The notes under the pieces: generated by a model
Database searches by the model: none
What the model saw: the letters and a program-made list of their open reading frames with translations, nothing else
Told to the model about the DNA's origin: nothing
Source: Enterococcus sp. 9E7_DIV0242
Lineage (GTDB): Bacteria; Bacillota; Bacilli; Lactobacillales; Enterococcaceae
Length of the DNA: 64,000 nucleotides
Reading direction: 5' to 3'
Assembly: GCF_002140975.2 (NCBI RefSeq)
Contig: NZ_CP147247.1
Location: 2,330,501 to 2,394,500, forward strand
Translations under genes and position numbers: made by a program
Shown here: in pieces, positions 47,390-55,867 of the stretch
Numbering within the stretch: position 1 is the stretch's first letter
Layout of the letters: the number at the start of each line of letters is the position of its first letter

Positions 47390-47866
47390 TCAGGACTTCT
47401 TTCTCAGGAACGGTTTATCCATTTTCCCTGCTTCCACTTCTTCCATGCGCTTCTCTAACTGGCTGTTTGTCTGATAGACAGTACGAAAATAGCTGTCATA
47501 ATCGTTCTGTTTGTCAAGCAACCGTTTAATATGACCGTTCAATTTCTGACAAGTTGCTTCCAATTGTTGGATTGCCTGTTTATTTTGCTCAGGCAATGGA
47601 TCAGGCTGGCTGACTTCCTCAAACACTTCAATGATCGCCTCTCGAATAGGTTGTCCTTTATTCCGAAAAATAGCAACTTTCCGAAATTTTTCAATATCAG
47701 ATTCAGAAAATAGATAATATTTTGAGTAACTTGTTTCTCCTACTTGCTTTGTCTTCTTTTGAAACGAGATACCGCAGCATTCTTCAGCTAACTTTCTCCA
47801 CCTATGAAAAGTCGATATACTATTTAACTCTTCAATCATTAAAACAACCTGTTCTGCTTCATACAT
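47390..47866 (-). CDS. DNA-binding-like protein with N-terminal helix-turn-helix and coiled coil
   Basis: A 158-residue protein. Residues 1-75 look like a MerR/excisionase-type winged helix (STFHRWRKLAEE, YYLFSESDIEKFRKVAIFRNKG). Residues 90-150 form a Gln/Glu-rich coiled coil. The ATG at 47866 follows AAGGAGGTG; a longer in-frame start lacks this. It leads the mobT-DUF3173-int gene run and may regulate mobilisation. Confidence 0.7.
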   Translation of the reverse strand: MYEAEQVVLMIEELNSISTFHRWRKLAEECCGISFQKKTKQVGETSYSKYYLFSESDIEKFRKVAIFRNKGQPIREAIIEVFEEVSQPDPLPEQNKQAIQQLEATCQKLNGHIKRLLDKQNDYDSYFRTVYQTNSQLEKRMEEVEAGKMDKPFLRKKS

Positions 47867-48014
47867 AAATACACCTCCTTTTAATAAAAAGTGATTAACA
47901 TACCCATTAATTATATTAATCACTTTTAACCATGGATTAAATATACATCACACACTTGAATAATACAAGTATTAATTATATAATTACATAAAATACTTTT
48001 AAGGAGTGAGTTCT

Positions 48015-48719
48015 TTGATTGAAAATTTTGGTACAAATATTGCAAGATTACGTAAAGAAAAAGGAATGACTCAAAAGGAATTAGCCGATCAATTAGGCGT
48101 AAATAAACAAACAATTTCAAATATAGAAAAAGGAGAAGGCTATCCAACGTTTAAAAATTTAGAAAAATTAAGTCAGATACTCTCCGCAAATCCCATACAG
48201 TTATTTGGAACAATGAAAGAAATAGCATTATCTGATACCCCTAGAGTTCTAGATAGAATAGACGAATACCATGATAAAGTACGAGATATATTGGAAGTAG
48301 AAAAAATACTTGCTGACTTGCATGATTCGTACGGAAACCCTAATGAGTCGTTTGAAGAAATCATTACCCTGTCAAATAGCGTCAAAAGATTAGAGCGGGT
48401 ATTTGAACTTGATGAAAATGAAGTATATTCGAATCTTTCGTCTGTACTACCTTCCCATCAAATACAAGATGAAATCAATACTCTCGCTTCTTCACTTAAA
48501 TACTTGGAACCCATTTTTACTGAAACAAAAGTATTGGATCAAAGAAGATTTGAAGTGGAGTACAGCAAGGGATATATAACCGAAGAGGATATTTATGAAG
48601 ATAGACTTCCTTATATTACTTACGCACCGAAAATAGAGAAGATTCTTCCCTCTAGTGAAATAATTAATGACATCCACAATCTTGCTCAAGATTTGAAATA
48701 TATAGAAAAAAACCAATAA
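48015..48719 (+). CDS. XRE-family helix-turn-helix regulator
   Basis: A 234-residue protein with an N-terminal Cro/CI-type HTH (residues 3-62; NIARLRKEKGMTQKELADQLGVNKQTISNIEKGEGYPT). A helical C-terminal region follows, with no peptidase motif. The TTG at 48015 is chosen because AAGGAG ends 8 bases before it; the in-frame GTG at 48006 overlaps that site. It is divergent from the mobilisation genes and probably the element's repressor. Confidence 0.8.
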   Translation: MIENFGTNIARLRKEKGMTQKELADQLGVNKQTISNIEKGEGYPTFKNLEKLSQILSANPIQLFGTMKEIALSDTPRVLDRIDEYHDKVRDILEVEKILADLHDSYGNPNESFEEIITLSNSVKRLERVFELDENEVYSNLSSVLPSHQIQDEINTLASSLKYLEPIFTETKVLDQRRFEVEYSKGYITEEDIYEDRLPYITYAPKIEKILPSSEIINDIHNLAQDLKYIEKNQ

Positions 48720-48814
48720 TTTCTTTCTAAAACAAAGAGAATGACAATTCGTGTAAGTAATTTTTTGATTTTAGAAAAAAGCAACTACTTACTTTGCATC
48801 AGAATAGATTTAGA

Positions 48815-48862
48815 AAAGAGCTCCAGCCCTTCTTATTATAGGGATTTGGAGTTTTGTTTTTT
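48815..48862 (+). terminator. Terminator of the XRE regulator gene
   Basis: AGCTCCA...TTGGAGTT arms with inner CCCTT/AGGG pairing, followed by TTGTTTTTT. Confidence 0.7.
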
Positions 48863-48934
48863 CTTCTAGGTAACACTCTAGTGATATAGACATCTAAACT
48901 ACAATTAAGTTCACAGATTACTATTTTATCACGA

Positions 48935-48967
48935 CAAAAAAAGAGTACCATTGTGTATTGGTACTCT
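48935..48967 (-). terminator. Terminator of the radical SAM gene pair
   Basis: AGAGTACCA (48942-48950) pairs with TGGTACTCT (48959-48967). On the minus strand it is followed by a run of eight T. It lies 48 bp after the 199-residue gene. Confidence 0.85.
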
Positions 48968-49014
48968 AGTATAAAATCAATTCATAATTATCATGTGAAA
49001 CTAAAACAAACTCA

Positions 49015-49614
49015 TTACATTGACGATAACTCGATATCAGTTATTTTTTCTTGTTTATAATTTGACATATATCTAGCCTTAATATCTTCTGTGGCTATAT
49101 CAAGAATTGTTCTATCTATTTCGATAGCAAAATCTTCTCCAGAATATTCAGCAATCGCTTCGATAGTTCTCTTTATCTCAGGAAAAATCAACGGAGAATA
49201 AAACTTATTTACATCTGAAAATTTTATATTCTGTGTGAAAGTTTTTACAGCTGCAATAAAGTATAGAGCCCCAACTGCTGCAACATTAAAAAACGCTATA
49301 ATGTTTATTGGAATTGCTCTAGGCTGAGGTTGCTCATTGTCACTTAATAACCAGCCATTCTTCTTAGCAATGTAATTAATAACAGATTTAGCGTCTTTTT
49401 TATCAAGTAAATTAGTAAATTCCACATTTTGAAGCAATAGTAGACTTTCAAAAATTTCATGTCGCTCATTTACCGTTGAAGCAAACTCTATAAGTGATGT
49501 TCTATCAGAAAAACTCTCTTCAATAAACTTTTCTGATCTTTTTACCACCATTTTATTTAGCTTCACACTAAATTGACTACTGCTATTTTCTTTACTGTTT
49601 AACTCAGAATTCAT
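49015..49614 (-). CDS. 199-residue protein paired with a radical SAM enzyme, unknown
   Basis: No recognised family. Residues 1-20 are Ser/Asn-rich and there is no signal peptide. Residues 101-123 (starting IPINIIAFFNVAAVGALYF) are strongly hydrophobic, followed by a charged helical tail. The start overlaps the radical SAM stop by 4 bases, so the two are coupled. It may be the enzyme's substrate (a large precursor), a recognition partner or a membrane anchor; the sequence does not decide. Confidence 0.6.
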   Translation of the reverse strand: MNSELNSKENSSSQFSVKLNKMVVKRSEKFIEESFSDRTSLIEFASTVNERHEIFESLLLLQNVEFTNLLDKKDAKSVINYIAKKNGWLLSDNEQPQPRAIPINIIAFFNVAAVGALYFIAAVKTFTQNIKFSDVNKFYSPLIFPEIKRTIEAIAEYSGEDFAIEIDRTILDIATEDIKARYMSNYKQEKITDIELSSM

Positions 49615-50669
49615 ATTACTTTTTCTCCTCTCATCTTTGATCTAGCTATAGTTTTAAGTTTCACATGATATCTATTCAACACTTCAAACATCAAATCTTC
49701 GTTAAGCGCTTGTAATTTCTCTTTAATTCTCGGATTATTGTATACTTCTGCACAAAATTGACATGGATGTATTAATTTATCATTTCTTTCTACAGCAGGA
49801 ACCTCTTTTAAGATATAATTATAAATAAACTCAGGTCCATCTACCCATAACCAAATTTTAAGAAAATCATCAAATTGTTTTTTATACAAAGAAAACAAAT
49901 TATCATCATCTAACTCTCCTAATTTCATTGAGTCAATATAGGAAAGCGTTAAGCCACAACATGAAATTACTTGGTTAGTTGGGTCTAACCCTATATATTC
50001 TAATATTGAATCACATCCCTTAATATTTTTTTTGATTGATTTATCTTCTTTTTCAGCTTTAAAATTATATGAATATTCTGTATCTTTTTGAAATGGAATC
50101 CATATTGTATTCATTACATTAAACAGACCATGTTCAACATCCTCATCCATCATATCCATTATCTCAGGATGGTTATAAACATCAGCTACTTTAAATGCTG
50201 CTGAACTATGATTTTCAACCGAGATTACCACTGGCATCTCCATATTTACAGCACAAACAGTAGCATTAACAATATTTTGAAAAGGAACCCATTCTTGATG
50301 GTTATCTCCTGTAGAAAAATTAATTTCAGTGAGTCCGCATTTTTTCAATTTACTAAGAATCTTTTTAGCTTGCTCTTTGCTTTTTGCCCAATAACCATTT
50401 GTTATGCACCTTGTCCCCAACCCCTTTTCAGAGGCATAAGTTATAATGTCAAAGAGATCTTGCTTTAGTAAAAAACATTCTCCACCAGTAAATACTAGCG
50501 ATTTAACTTCTGGAAAATCGGTTAACAAATTATCTACAAATACTTTCATTTGGTGTAAAGTTACTCTGTTATTATTTTTAGGTGTACATTGAAAACAACA
50601 TTCTTGACAGGCAGCCGAACATTTGTTAGTTGTTAGGATTGCTGCTGTTACTACACCAGGTATTCTCAT
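49611..50669 (-). CDS. Radical SAM enzyme with C-terminal Cys motifs
   Basis: A 352-residue protein with the radical SAM cluster motif C17-x3-C21-x2-C24 (TTNKCSAACQECCF) and the SAM-binding GGE at 62-64. Later cysteines at 219, 237/238, 303 and 306 suggest an auxiliary iron-sulphur cluster of SPASM/twitch type. Such enzymes modify peptide side chains or backbone. It is divergent from an ABC exporter gene 84 bp away and coupled to a 199-residue partner. AGGAG precedes the ATG. The reaction and substrate are unknown. Confidence 0.82.
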   Translation of the reverse strand: MRIPGVVTAAILTTNKCSAACQECCFQCTPKNNNRVTLHQMKVFVDNLLTDFPEVKSLVFTGGECFLLKQDLFDIITYASEKGLGTRCITNGYWAKSKEQAKKILSKLKKCGLTEINFSTGDNHQEWVPFQNIVNATVCAVNMEMPVVISVENHSSAAFKVADVYNHPEIMDMMDEDVEHGLFNVMNTIWIPFQKDTEYSYNFKAEKEDKSIKKNIKGCDSILEYIGLDPTNQVISCCGLTLSYIDSMKLGELDDDNLFSLYKKQFDDFLKIWLWVDGPEFIYNYILKEVPAVERNDKLIHPCQFCAEVYNNPRIKEKLQALNEDLMFEVLNRYHVKLKTIARSKMRGEKVI

Positions 50670-50753
50670 AAAACCAACTCCTATTTATTCATTATGTAGA
50701 TTTTTCATTTTGTTTATTATATCATATAATATATAGAGGGGGGGTAATTTATA

Positions 50754-52382
50754 TTGAGATTAATGACGTATTTTACTAACATTAAAAAAAATATTTATAT
50801 TTTTCTAATTACACTATTTCTGGTTACCGTGTTGGCTCTGCCACTTCCTTTATTATCAAAATACTTAGTTGATGATGTTATAGCTACTAAAAATTTGACT
50901 ACTCTATCCATACTCATCATAATTTTCCTAATAATCATCTTATTACAAATAGTATTTAATTTTATCAATACCAAGTATTTCGCAAGTTTAAGCCAGACAA
51001 TTATTAAAGATATCAGATATCGTATTTACTCGAGCATAATTTCTGACCACTCTTCTGATAAAGTTGAATCAGGAAAAATACAGACTTTACTTTTAAATGA
51101 TTCTGAACAATTCGTAAATAATGAACTTGAAATTTTGAGTACTATACTCCAAAAATTAATATTAGTTTTTGGCTACTTCATTATTTCAATGAGCCTTAGT
51201 CCATTGTTAACGCTAATATGTATCTCACTTATTCCTATCTACACTTTCTGGGTAATTTGGAGTAGCAATCATTTAAAAGAAAATATATTGATTGCACAAA
51301 ATACTAAAGATGCCTTTTTAGAAATATACAAAAAAGATTTTTCTAACAGATACATTATCAAACTTTTTAATTTCGTCTTCTATTCTCAAAAAAGGATCAA
51401 CACTGCTCTTAATATACATAAGTCTGCAACTGAAAAAGTCCTAGTCAGACAAAATCTTATATATGTAATCTCCTCTGTGATATCCTCTTTAGCAATATAT
51501 AGTCCGTTATTCTTTGGAGTATATTTAGTGATTACTAACAGATTGACTTTAGGAACTTTAATGGCTTTCCAGAGTTATTCAGCGCTCTTATTCCCCGCAT
51601 TAGCAGACTTATTATCATTAATTGGAACTAACAAAATAAATGATGTATACTTTGATAGACTGCTTCCTTACTTAGAGAAAAAGCAAGAAGACAGAAGACC
51701 TTCAAATAGAAATCTAGTTGAACCCAGATTTCTAATTGAAGTCTTAGATTTTGAAATAAAAGATAAATTAGATTTCTTTCTATTTTCAAGTAAACTGGAA
51801 ATAAAAAAAGGAGCATGGATTGATTTGGTTGGTATAAATGGTTCTGGAAAAACAGTTTTTCTCAAATGTTTATCTAAACAAATCGAAACCTACAATGGAA
51901 TTATTCGTATAGATGGAGTTAATCTGAAAAACATCTGTGTTGAGAACTTAGCAAAAAATGTTGTATATGTTTCATCTAATCAAGGTTTCATTTCAGATAC
52001 TATTCAAGATGAGCTATCATCTGAGAACATTGTTTATCTAAAAAAATTATTTGAGATTGTACTTCTAAACAAAAAAATCGAACACTTACCAAAAGGGTAT
52101 TCAACTACTCTCGAAGAGTTGGAGTGTTTACTAAGTACTGGGGAACTACAAAAATTTAGAATTGCTAGAGCATTATCTAAAGCTCCAAAAGTACTTCTAC
52201 TTGATGAAATATTGTCAAATATAGACTTGGAAACCAGGAAGAACATTATCAATAATATAAAAAAGAATTATCCAAAATTAACAGTTATTTCAGTAGATCA
52301 TATTTCAAATCAAGACAACAATTGCAAATTGCTTATTAATAAAAATCATTTACATTGGGAGGGTTCTCATGAACAGAGATAG
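50754..52382 (+). CDS. ABC transporter with fused membrane and ATPase domains (exporter type)
   Basis: A 542-residue half-transporter. Six transmembrane segments lie in residues 15-290. The ATPase has Walker A VGINGSGKT, a degenerate signature (STGELQKFRIARAL in place of LSGGQ) and Walker B VLLLDEIL. There is no C39 peptidase domain, so leader removal would need another protease. The TTG start follows a G-run ribosome site; an in-frame ATG three codons later is further than ideal. It probably exports the product of the divergent radical SAM enzyme or gives self-protection. Confidence 0.85.
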   Translation: MRLMTYFTNIKKNIYIFLITLFLVTVLALPLPLLSKYLVDDVIATKNLTTLSILIIIFLIIILLQIVFNFINTKYFASLSQTIIKDIRYRIYSSIISDHSSDKVESGKIQTLLLNDSEQFVNNELEILSTILQKLILVFGYFIISMSLSPLLTLICISLIPIYTFWVIWSSNHLKENILIAQNTKDAFLEIYKKDFSNRYIIKLFNFVFYSQKRINTALNIHKSATEKVLVRQNLIYVISSVISSLAIYSPLFFGVYLVITNRLTLGTLMAFQSYSALLFPALADLLSLIGTNKINDVYFDRLLPYLEKKQEDRRPSNRNLVEPRFLIEVLDFEIKDKLDFFLFSSKLEIKKGAWIDLVGINGSGKTVFLKCLSKQIETYNGIIRIDGVNLKNICVENLAKNVVYVSSNQGFISDTIQDELSSENIVYLKKLFEIVLLNKKIEHLPKGYSTTLEELECLLSTGELQKFRIARALSKAPKVLLLDEILSNIDLETRKNIINNIKKNYPKLTVISVDHISNQDNNCKLLINKNHLHWEGSHEQR

Positions 52383-52650
52383 AATAATTTTCGCATCAGC
52401 TTTTGTATTATCAATAATTTTTTTAATCGTAGTTCCTGTTCCTGATTATATTCAATATTTTTATATGTCTATATTCTTCTACGTGACAGCATATTTACTA
52501 ATTATCAAGAAAAAATCTGATTTACTTTCGATTCCAATAACTAAACCTCTAACAGATGCCGGAAAGAACATTTTGCTTATTAACGGTTTCATCGTTGTTT
52601 TAGCAGCAACTATTCTTTTAGTTGTAGGGCTAGTAACTTTGTTAAACTGA
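52369..52650 (+). CDS. Small membrane protein after the ABC exporter
   Basis: A 93-residue protein with three hydrophobic segments (about 5-22, 27-45, 67-90) and a short charged loop between. It overlaps the ABC gene by 14 bases. The size and place suit an immunity protein or accessory transporter subunit. No family recognised. Confidence 0.7.
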   Translation: MNRDRIIFASAFVLSIIFLIVVPVPDYIQYFYMSIFFYVTAYLLIIKKKSDLLSIPITKPLTDAGKNILLINGFIVVLAATILLVVGLVTLLN

Positions 52651-52713
52651 CCAGAATCATAAAGCTACCTATCTTTAGATTAAGTTTTTTATCAGAAAAT
52701 TTTTCGTATTATT

Positions 52714-52733
52714 GATAACTCTTTGATAACAGT
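52714..52733. repeat. Right arm-type repeat
   Basis: GATAACTCTTTGATAACAGT, 19 of 20 bases identical to 40938-40957. It is 93 bp inside the right attachment core. Confidence 0.6.
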
Positions 52734-52825
52734 CTAAGAAAAACACACTCATTTTAAAGCATTTCAAATTGACTAAAATACTATTAAATCAAGTAAATAT
52801 CACTTGATAAAGATCATTTATTTTT

Positions 52826-52837
52826 GAGTGGGAATAA
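52826..52837. other. Right attachment core
   Basis: GAGTGGGAATAA, an exact copy of the guaA end with no coding context here. It marks the right end of the element. Confidence 0.75.
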
Positions 52838-53129
52838 TATACAGGTGAATGACTCACAAACCCATTGATTTATAAGGGTTTCTGCACCATTGAATTATTC
52901 CAGAATAATAAATTTATGCAAATTTGGCATTTCGTGTGACCACTTGTGTAACCACGAAGTCAGTCAGAAATGGCTGGCTTTTTTATTTCACTTCTTCTAA
53001 AAATGCAATAGATAATTACCCCTTTTGGAAAAACCGGAAGTTCCAAGTTATTCCTAAATTCGTTGTGACCTTAGACACCGACTAAATATGAGAAAAGCGA
53101 CCCACTCTTTTTTGAGTAAGTCGCTTATT
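52838..53129. other. Non-coding stretch right of the guaA element
   Basis: Contains CGTGTGACCACTTGTGTAACCACG (two half-copies around 52933-52956) and a further TTGTGACC near 53063. There is also AACCC...GGGTT pairing at 52859-52881, and a hairpin with wobble pairs (GTCAGTC/GGCTGGC) before T6 near 52985. The arrangement looks like an attachment region of another recombinase. 53096-53128 (AAGCGAC...GTCGCTT) is probably a terminator for the membrane protein gene that follows. Confidence 0.4.
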
Positions 53130-53711
53130 TTAACTACTTTCTTCAATATCTGCAAAAACAGAGGAAGTGAAAAACTTTTTAAGCTGTGGTAATTTGCTCA
53201 ATTGCATAACTAGTAGACAAGATAAAATCTTATCAAAAATGCTATCTGTTACAGCTCCAATATAGGCAGCTATAAACATTGCAACACCTGAACTTCTAAC
53301 TGCTAAAATTAGAACATCTGTAATCGAGTTTGAAAAACCTCCATACAAAACTAATCGAATACAAACGCTAACTAGAGAACCGATTAAAGAAATTAAAATA
53401 CCTGTCACTACCGCTTGAACTACATTAAACTTACGTCTCGAACATACATTAGCTACTATTGCATTAACCATACTAGATAAGCCAAATGCTAACGATGATG
53501 GTCCGTGTATTATCGCTAACAATAAATGAGTAGTGAAGCCTGTGATAACCCCATATCTCATCTTAAAGTTTACCGCAATAAAAATTGTGCCTATTCCGCT
53601 TAGATAGACTAAAGGAATATTCAAATAGGCAATAACAGTACCAAGAATAACATTCATCACTACCGCAATAGCACACAATACAATCACTTTAATATCCATT
53701 TTTTTATTCAT
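53130..53711 (-). CDS. Multi-pass membrane protein, ECF-transporter S-component-like
   Basis: A 193-residue protein with about six hydrophobic segments and few charged residues. It opens MDIKVIVLCAIAVVMNVILGTVIAYLN and contains a PLVYLSGIGTIFIAV stretch. Size and topology resemble substrate-binding S subunits of energy-coupling-factor vitamin transporters. The start at 53711 follows AAAGGGGAA. It is divergent from the 166-codon gene that begins the second accessory block; the substrate is unknown. Confidence 0.65.
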   Translation of the reverse strand: MNKKMDIKVIVLCAIAVVMNVILGTVIAYLNIPLVYLSGIGTIFIAVNFKMRYGVITGFTTHLLLAIIHGPSSLAFGLSSMVNAIVANVCSRRKFNVVQAVVTGILISLIGSLVSVCIRLVLYGGFSNSITDVLILAVRSSGVAMFIAAYIGAVTDSIFDKILSCLLVMQLSKLPQLKKFFTSSVFADIEESS

Positions 53712-53827
53712 CAAAATTCCCCTTTCAAAACTCTTATTATACATCTTACCTAGTCACATTATGCCTCTATCGTTTATTACAATGGAATAGTTGAATATTA
53801 GCAATTAAATAAATGGAGGAAAAACTC

Positions 53828-54325
53828 ATGAATAAACTATTACTGGACAAAAGGATGCTCGAAAACAAAGGAACTTTATCGAAAATTTGGGGAGTTCCAA
53901 TAAAAACAAAGTTAAGACCTAAAACAGTAAAAGAACTAAAGAAAGCTGGTTTAGATAAATATAATCAAGCAATAGAAAACAACAAGGAAATAGATCATCT
54001 TATACATCAAATAGTAGATGGAAAACAGTTAACCTCACAGGAAGAAGAAACTTTAAAAAATAGAGTCTTGGGGGATTGGGCAATCAGTAAAGCTAAGGCG
54101 GAAGAAATCGAATATTTAGTATGCATTTATTATGAACTAGACGAACAAAAAATCATTGCTATCTATGAAGTAAGTAACTCTGAACTACTAGAAGTTCCTA
54201 ACAGTGTTCATAAAAAACGTGTTAGATGGGCAAATGGGCAATCTATTGAATGCATTACAGATATTAAAAATTGCAAAATAAATAAAACTGTTTATGCTAG
54301 TTTAAAAAGGGGCCACTTTTCATAG
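53828..54325 (+). CDS. Unknown protein, 3' end altered by the IS21-family insertion
   Basis: A 165-residue soluble protein with a charged helical middle (about 30-95) and a beta-rich C-terminal third. No family recognised. GGAGG precedes the ATG at 53828. The last seven residues (LKRGHFS) are read from insertion-sequence DNA. If the IS is removed at the AGTT repeat (54299-54302 and 56636-56639), the frame ends ...TVYASCV, 160 residues, with its stop 75 bp before the first RiPP precursor. It is therefore likely part of that operon; regulator, recognition factor or immunity are all possible. Confidence 0.6.
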   Translation: MNKLLLDKRMLENKGTLSKIWGVPIKTKLRPKTVKELKKAGLDKYNQAIENNKEIDHLIHQIVDGKQLTSQEEETLKNRVLGDWAISKAKAEEIEYLVCIYYELDEQKIIAIYEVSNSELLEVPNSVHKKRVRWANGQSIECITDIKNCKINKTVYASLKRGHFS

Positions 54326-54400
54326 AAACGATGGTTGAAAAAGGGACCACTACTAACTCACAATAAGTAAAGAATCAATTTACTTATTGGAGGTCTTGGA

Positions 54401-55867
54401 GTGATAACTTTTATGGATAAATTAACAATCATTCGTCTGCTGGAAGGTGGCCGTTCTCAACGTTCTGTTGCGAAAGAACTGGGTCTCAATCGAAAAACTG
54501 TTGGTCGTTACTGGCGGCAGTATCAAGCAGCACAACGATCATTGGAACAAGATCCTGCCAATCCGATAAAAAAAGAGCAGTTAACGGCTCCACCAACTTA
54601 TCAAACAGAGAATAGGCAACCTAGAAAATATACACCTGAAATCGACCAACGGGTCGAAGAAATTCTCGCATTTGATCAATTAAAAGCCAAACAGCTTGGT
54701 CCTCATAAACAACGATTGACCACTGTAGCGATTCACGAAATGTTGGTATCAGAAGGGTTTGATATTGGACAGAGTACATTACGTCCATATATTCGAGAAA
54801 AACTTCAAGCAAAAAAAGAGGCGTATATCAAGCAGCTTTACCCATTGGGTTATCGAACCGAGTTTGATTTTGGTGAAGTAAAATGTCTGATCAACCAACA
54901 AAAGAGAACATTGACGATCGCGGTATTCTCTTGCCCAGCTTCTGGTTACCGCTGGGGAAAGCTCTATGAATCTGCCAACCAACAGGTTTTCTTGGATGCC
55001 CATATTTGTTTCTTTGAACAGCTTCAGGGTGTTTACTCTACGGTTGTTTATGACAATATGCGAAACGTAGTGAAACGCTTTGTCGGCCGACATGAGAAGG
55101 AACTCAATGACGAGTTAGTGAAAATGGCTCTTTATTATCGCTTTGAGCCAGTGGTGACCAATCCCTTCAGCGGCCATGAAAAGGGACACGTAGAGAAAAG
55201 TGTGCAGGTTTTACGCCGAAAAGCGTTCACAAAACAGTATGAGTTTGAATCGATTGGACATGCCCAAAAACATTTAGATCAAGCTATACTTGAATTAAAC
55301 TTAGACTCGACGATCGCTGTGGAACAGGCACAATTACAGCCGCTCCGAGGATTTTATGACTACGGTATCACTACAAAGCAAACCGTAGATAAATATAGTT
55401 TTGTCCATGTGAATGGCAACTACTATTCCGTTCCAGATTATCTGGTTGGTCAGAAAGTCATCGTGAAACGTTATCTCAATGAACTGAAAATTGTCGGTTC
55501 CAGCCAGATTATCGCGACACACCTTATTCAGAAGGGAGAAAAGCAATACTCGATCGATATTCGTCATTATTTAACGACTTTTTTACGGAAGCCTAAGTCA
55601 TTGGAACACTCGCTTGTTTTGAAGAAGACACCTAAGTTGCGGCATTGTTTTCTTCAGTATTATCAAAAGACCCCGCGTAGATTTCTTCAATTTATTGAAA
55701 ATCATTTAAGTATCTCTTTGGATCAATTGATCATCCAGTTAGAAGAAGAAGCGTTGAAAGACCATAAGGTCTCTAAAACACCACCTAGTCGAGCGGTAAA
55801 TGAAGCGAGAAACCAACTGCAGGAATATAATCTGATCCACCAAGTGAGAAAGGCGGCCAATAAATGA
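54401..55867 (+). CDS. istA: IS21-family transposase IstA
   Basis: A 488-residue transposase. The N-terminal helix-turn-helix (TIIRLLEGGRSQRSVAKELGLNRKT) is followed by a DDE integrase core with Asp in RTEFDFGEVKC, Asp in TVVYDNMRNVV and Glu in NPFSGHEKGHVEKSV. The C-terminal region is basic. The start is a GTG after GGAGG. It is intact and overlaps istB by 4 bases. Confidence 0.95.
   Translation: MITFMDKLTIIRLLEGGRSQRSVAKELGLNRKTVGRYWRQYQAAQRSLEQDPANPIKKEQLTAPPTYQTENRQPRKYTPEIDQRVEEILAFDQLKAKQLGPHKQRLTTVAIHEMLVSEGFDIGQSTLRPYIREKLQAKKEAYIKQLYPLGYRTEFDFGEVKCLINQQKRTLTIAVFSCPASGYRWGKLYESANQQVFLDAHICFFEQLQGVYSTVVYDNMRNVVKRFVGRHEKELNDELVKMALYYRFEPVVTNPFSGHEKGHVEKSVQVLRRKAFTKQYEFESIGHAQKHLDQAILELNLDSTIAVEQAQLQPLRGFYDYGITTKQTVDKYSFVHVNGNYYSVPDYLVGQKVIVKRYLNELKIVGSSQIIATHLIQKGEKQYSIDIRHYLTTFLRKPKSLEHSLVLKKTPKLRHCFLQYYQKTPRRFLQFIENHLSISLDQLIIQLEEEALKDHKVSKTPPSRAVNEARNQLQEYNLIHQVRKAANK

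Larger units (their letters stand above)
40867..52837. mobile_element. guaA-integrated integrative mobilizable element (about 12 kb)
   Basis: Bounded by direct copies of GAGTGGGAATAA at 40867-40878 (end of guaA) and 52826-52837. The guaA 3' end, with a GAGTGGGAATA core, is a known attachment site for Tn5801-type elements and other islands. Inside are a tyrosine integrase, a DUF3173 protein, a MobT-like relaxase and candidate oriT, a serine recombinase, an Rgg-like regulator and a radical-SAM/ABC module. There are no conjugation (T4SS) genes, so it would need a helper to transfer. It is clearly more AT-rich than guaA. Confidence 0.8.

Noticed and set aside
54621..55567. Minus-strand frames inside istA
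   Set aside because: Shadows of the transposase reading frame, without starts or motifs.
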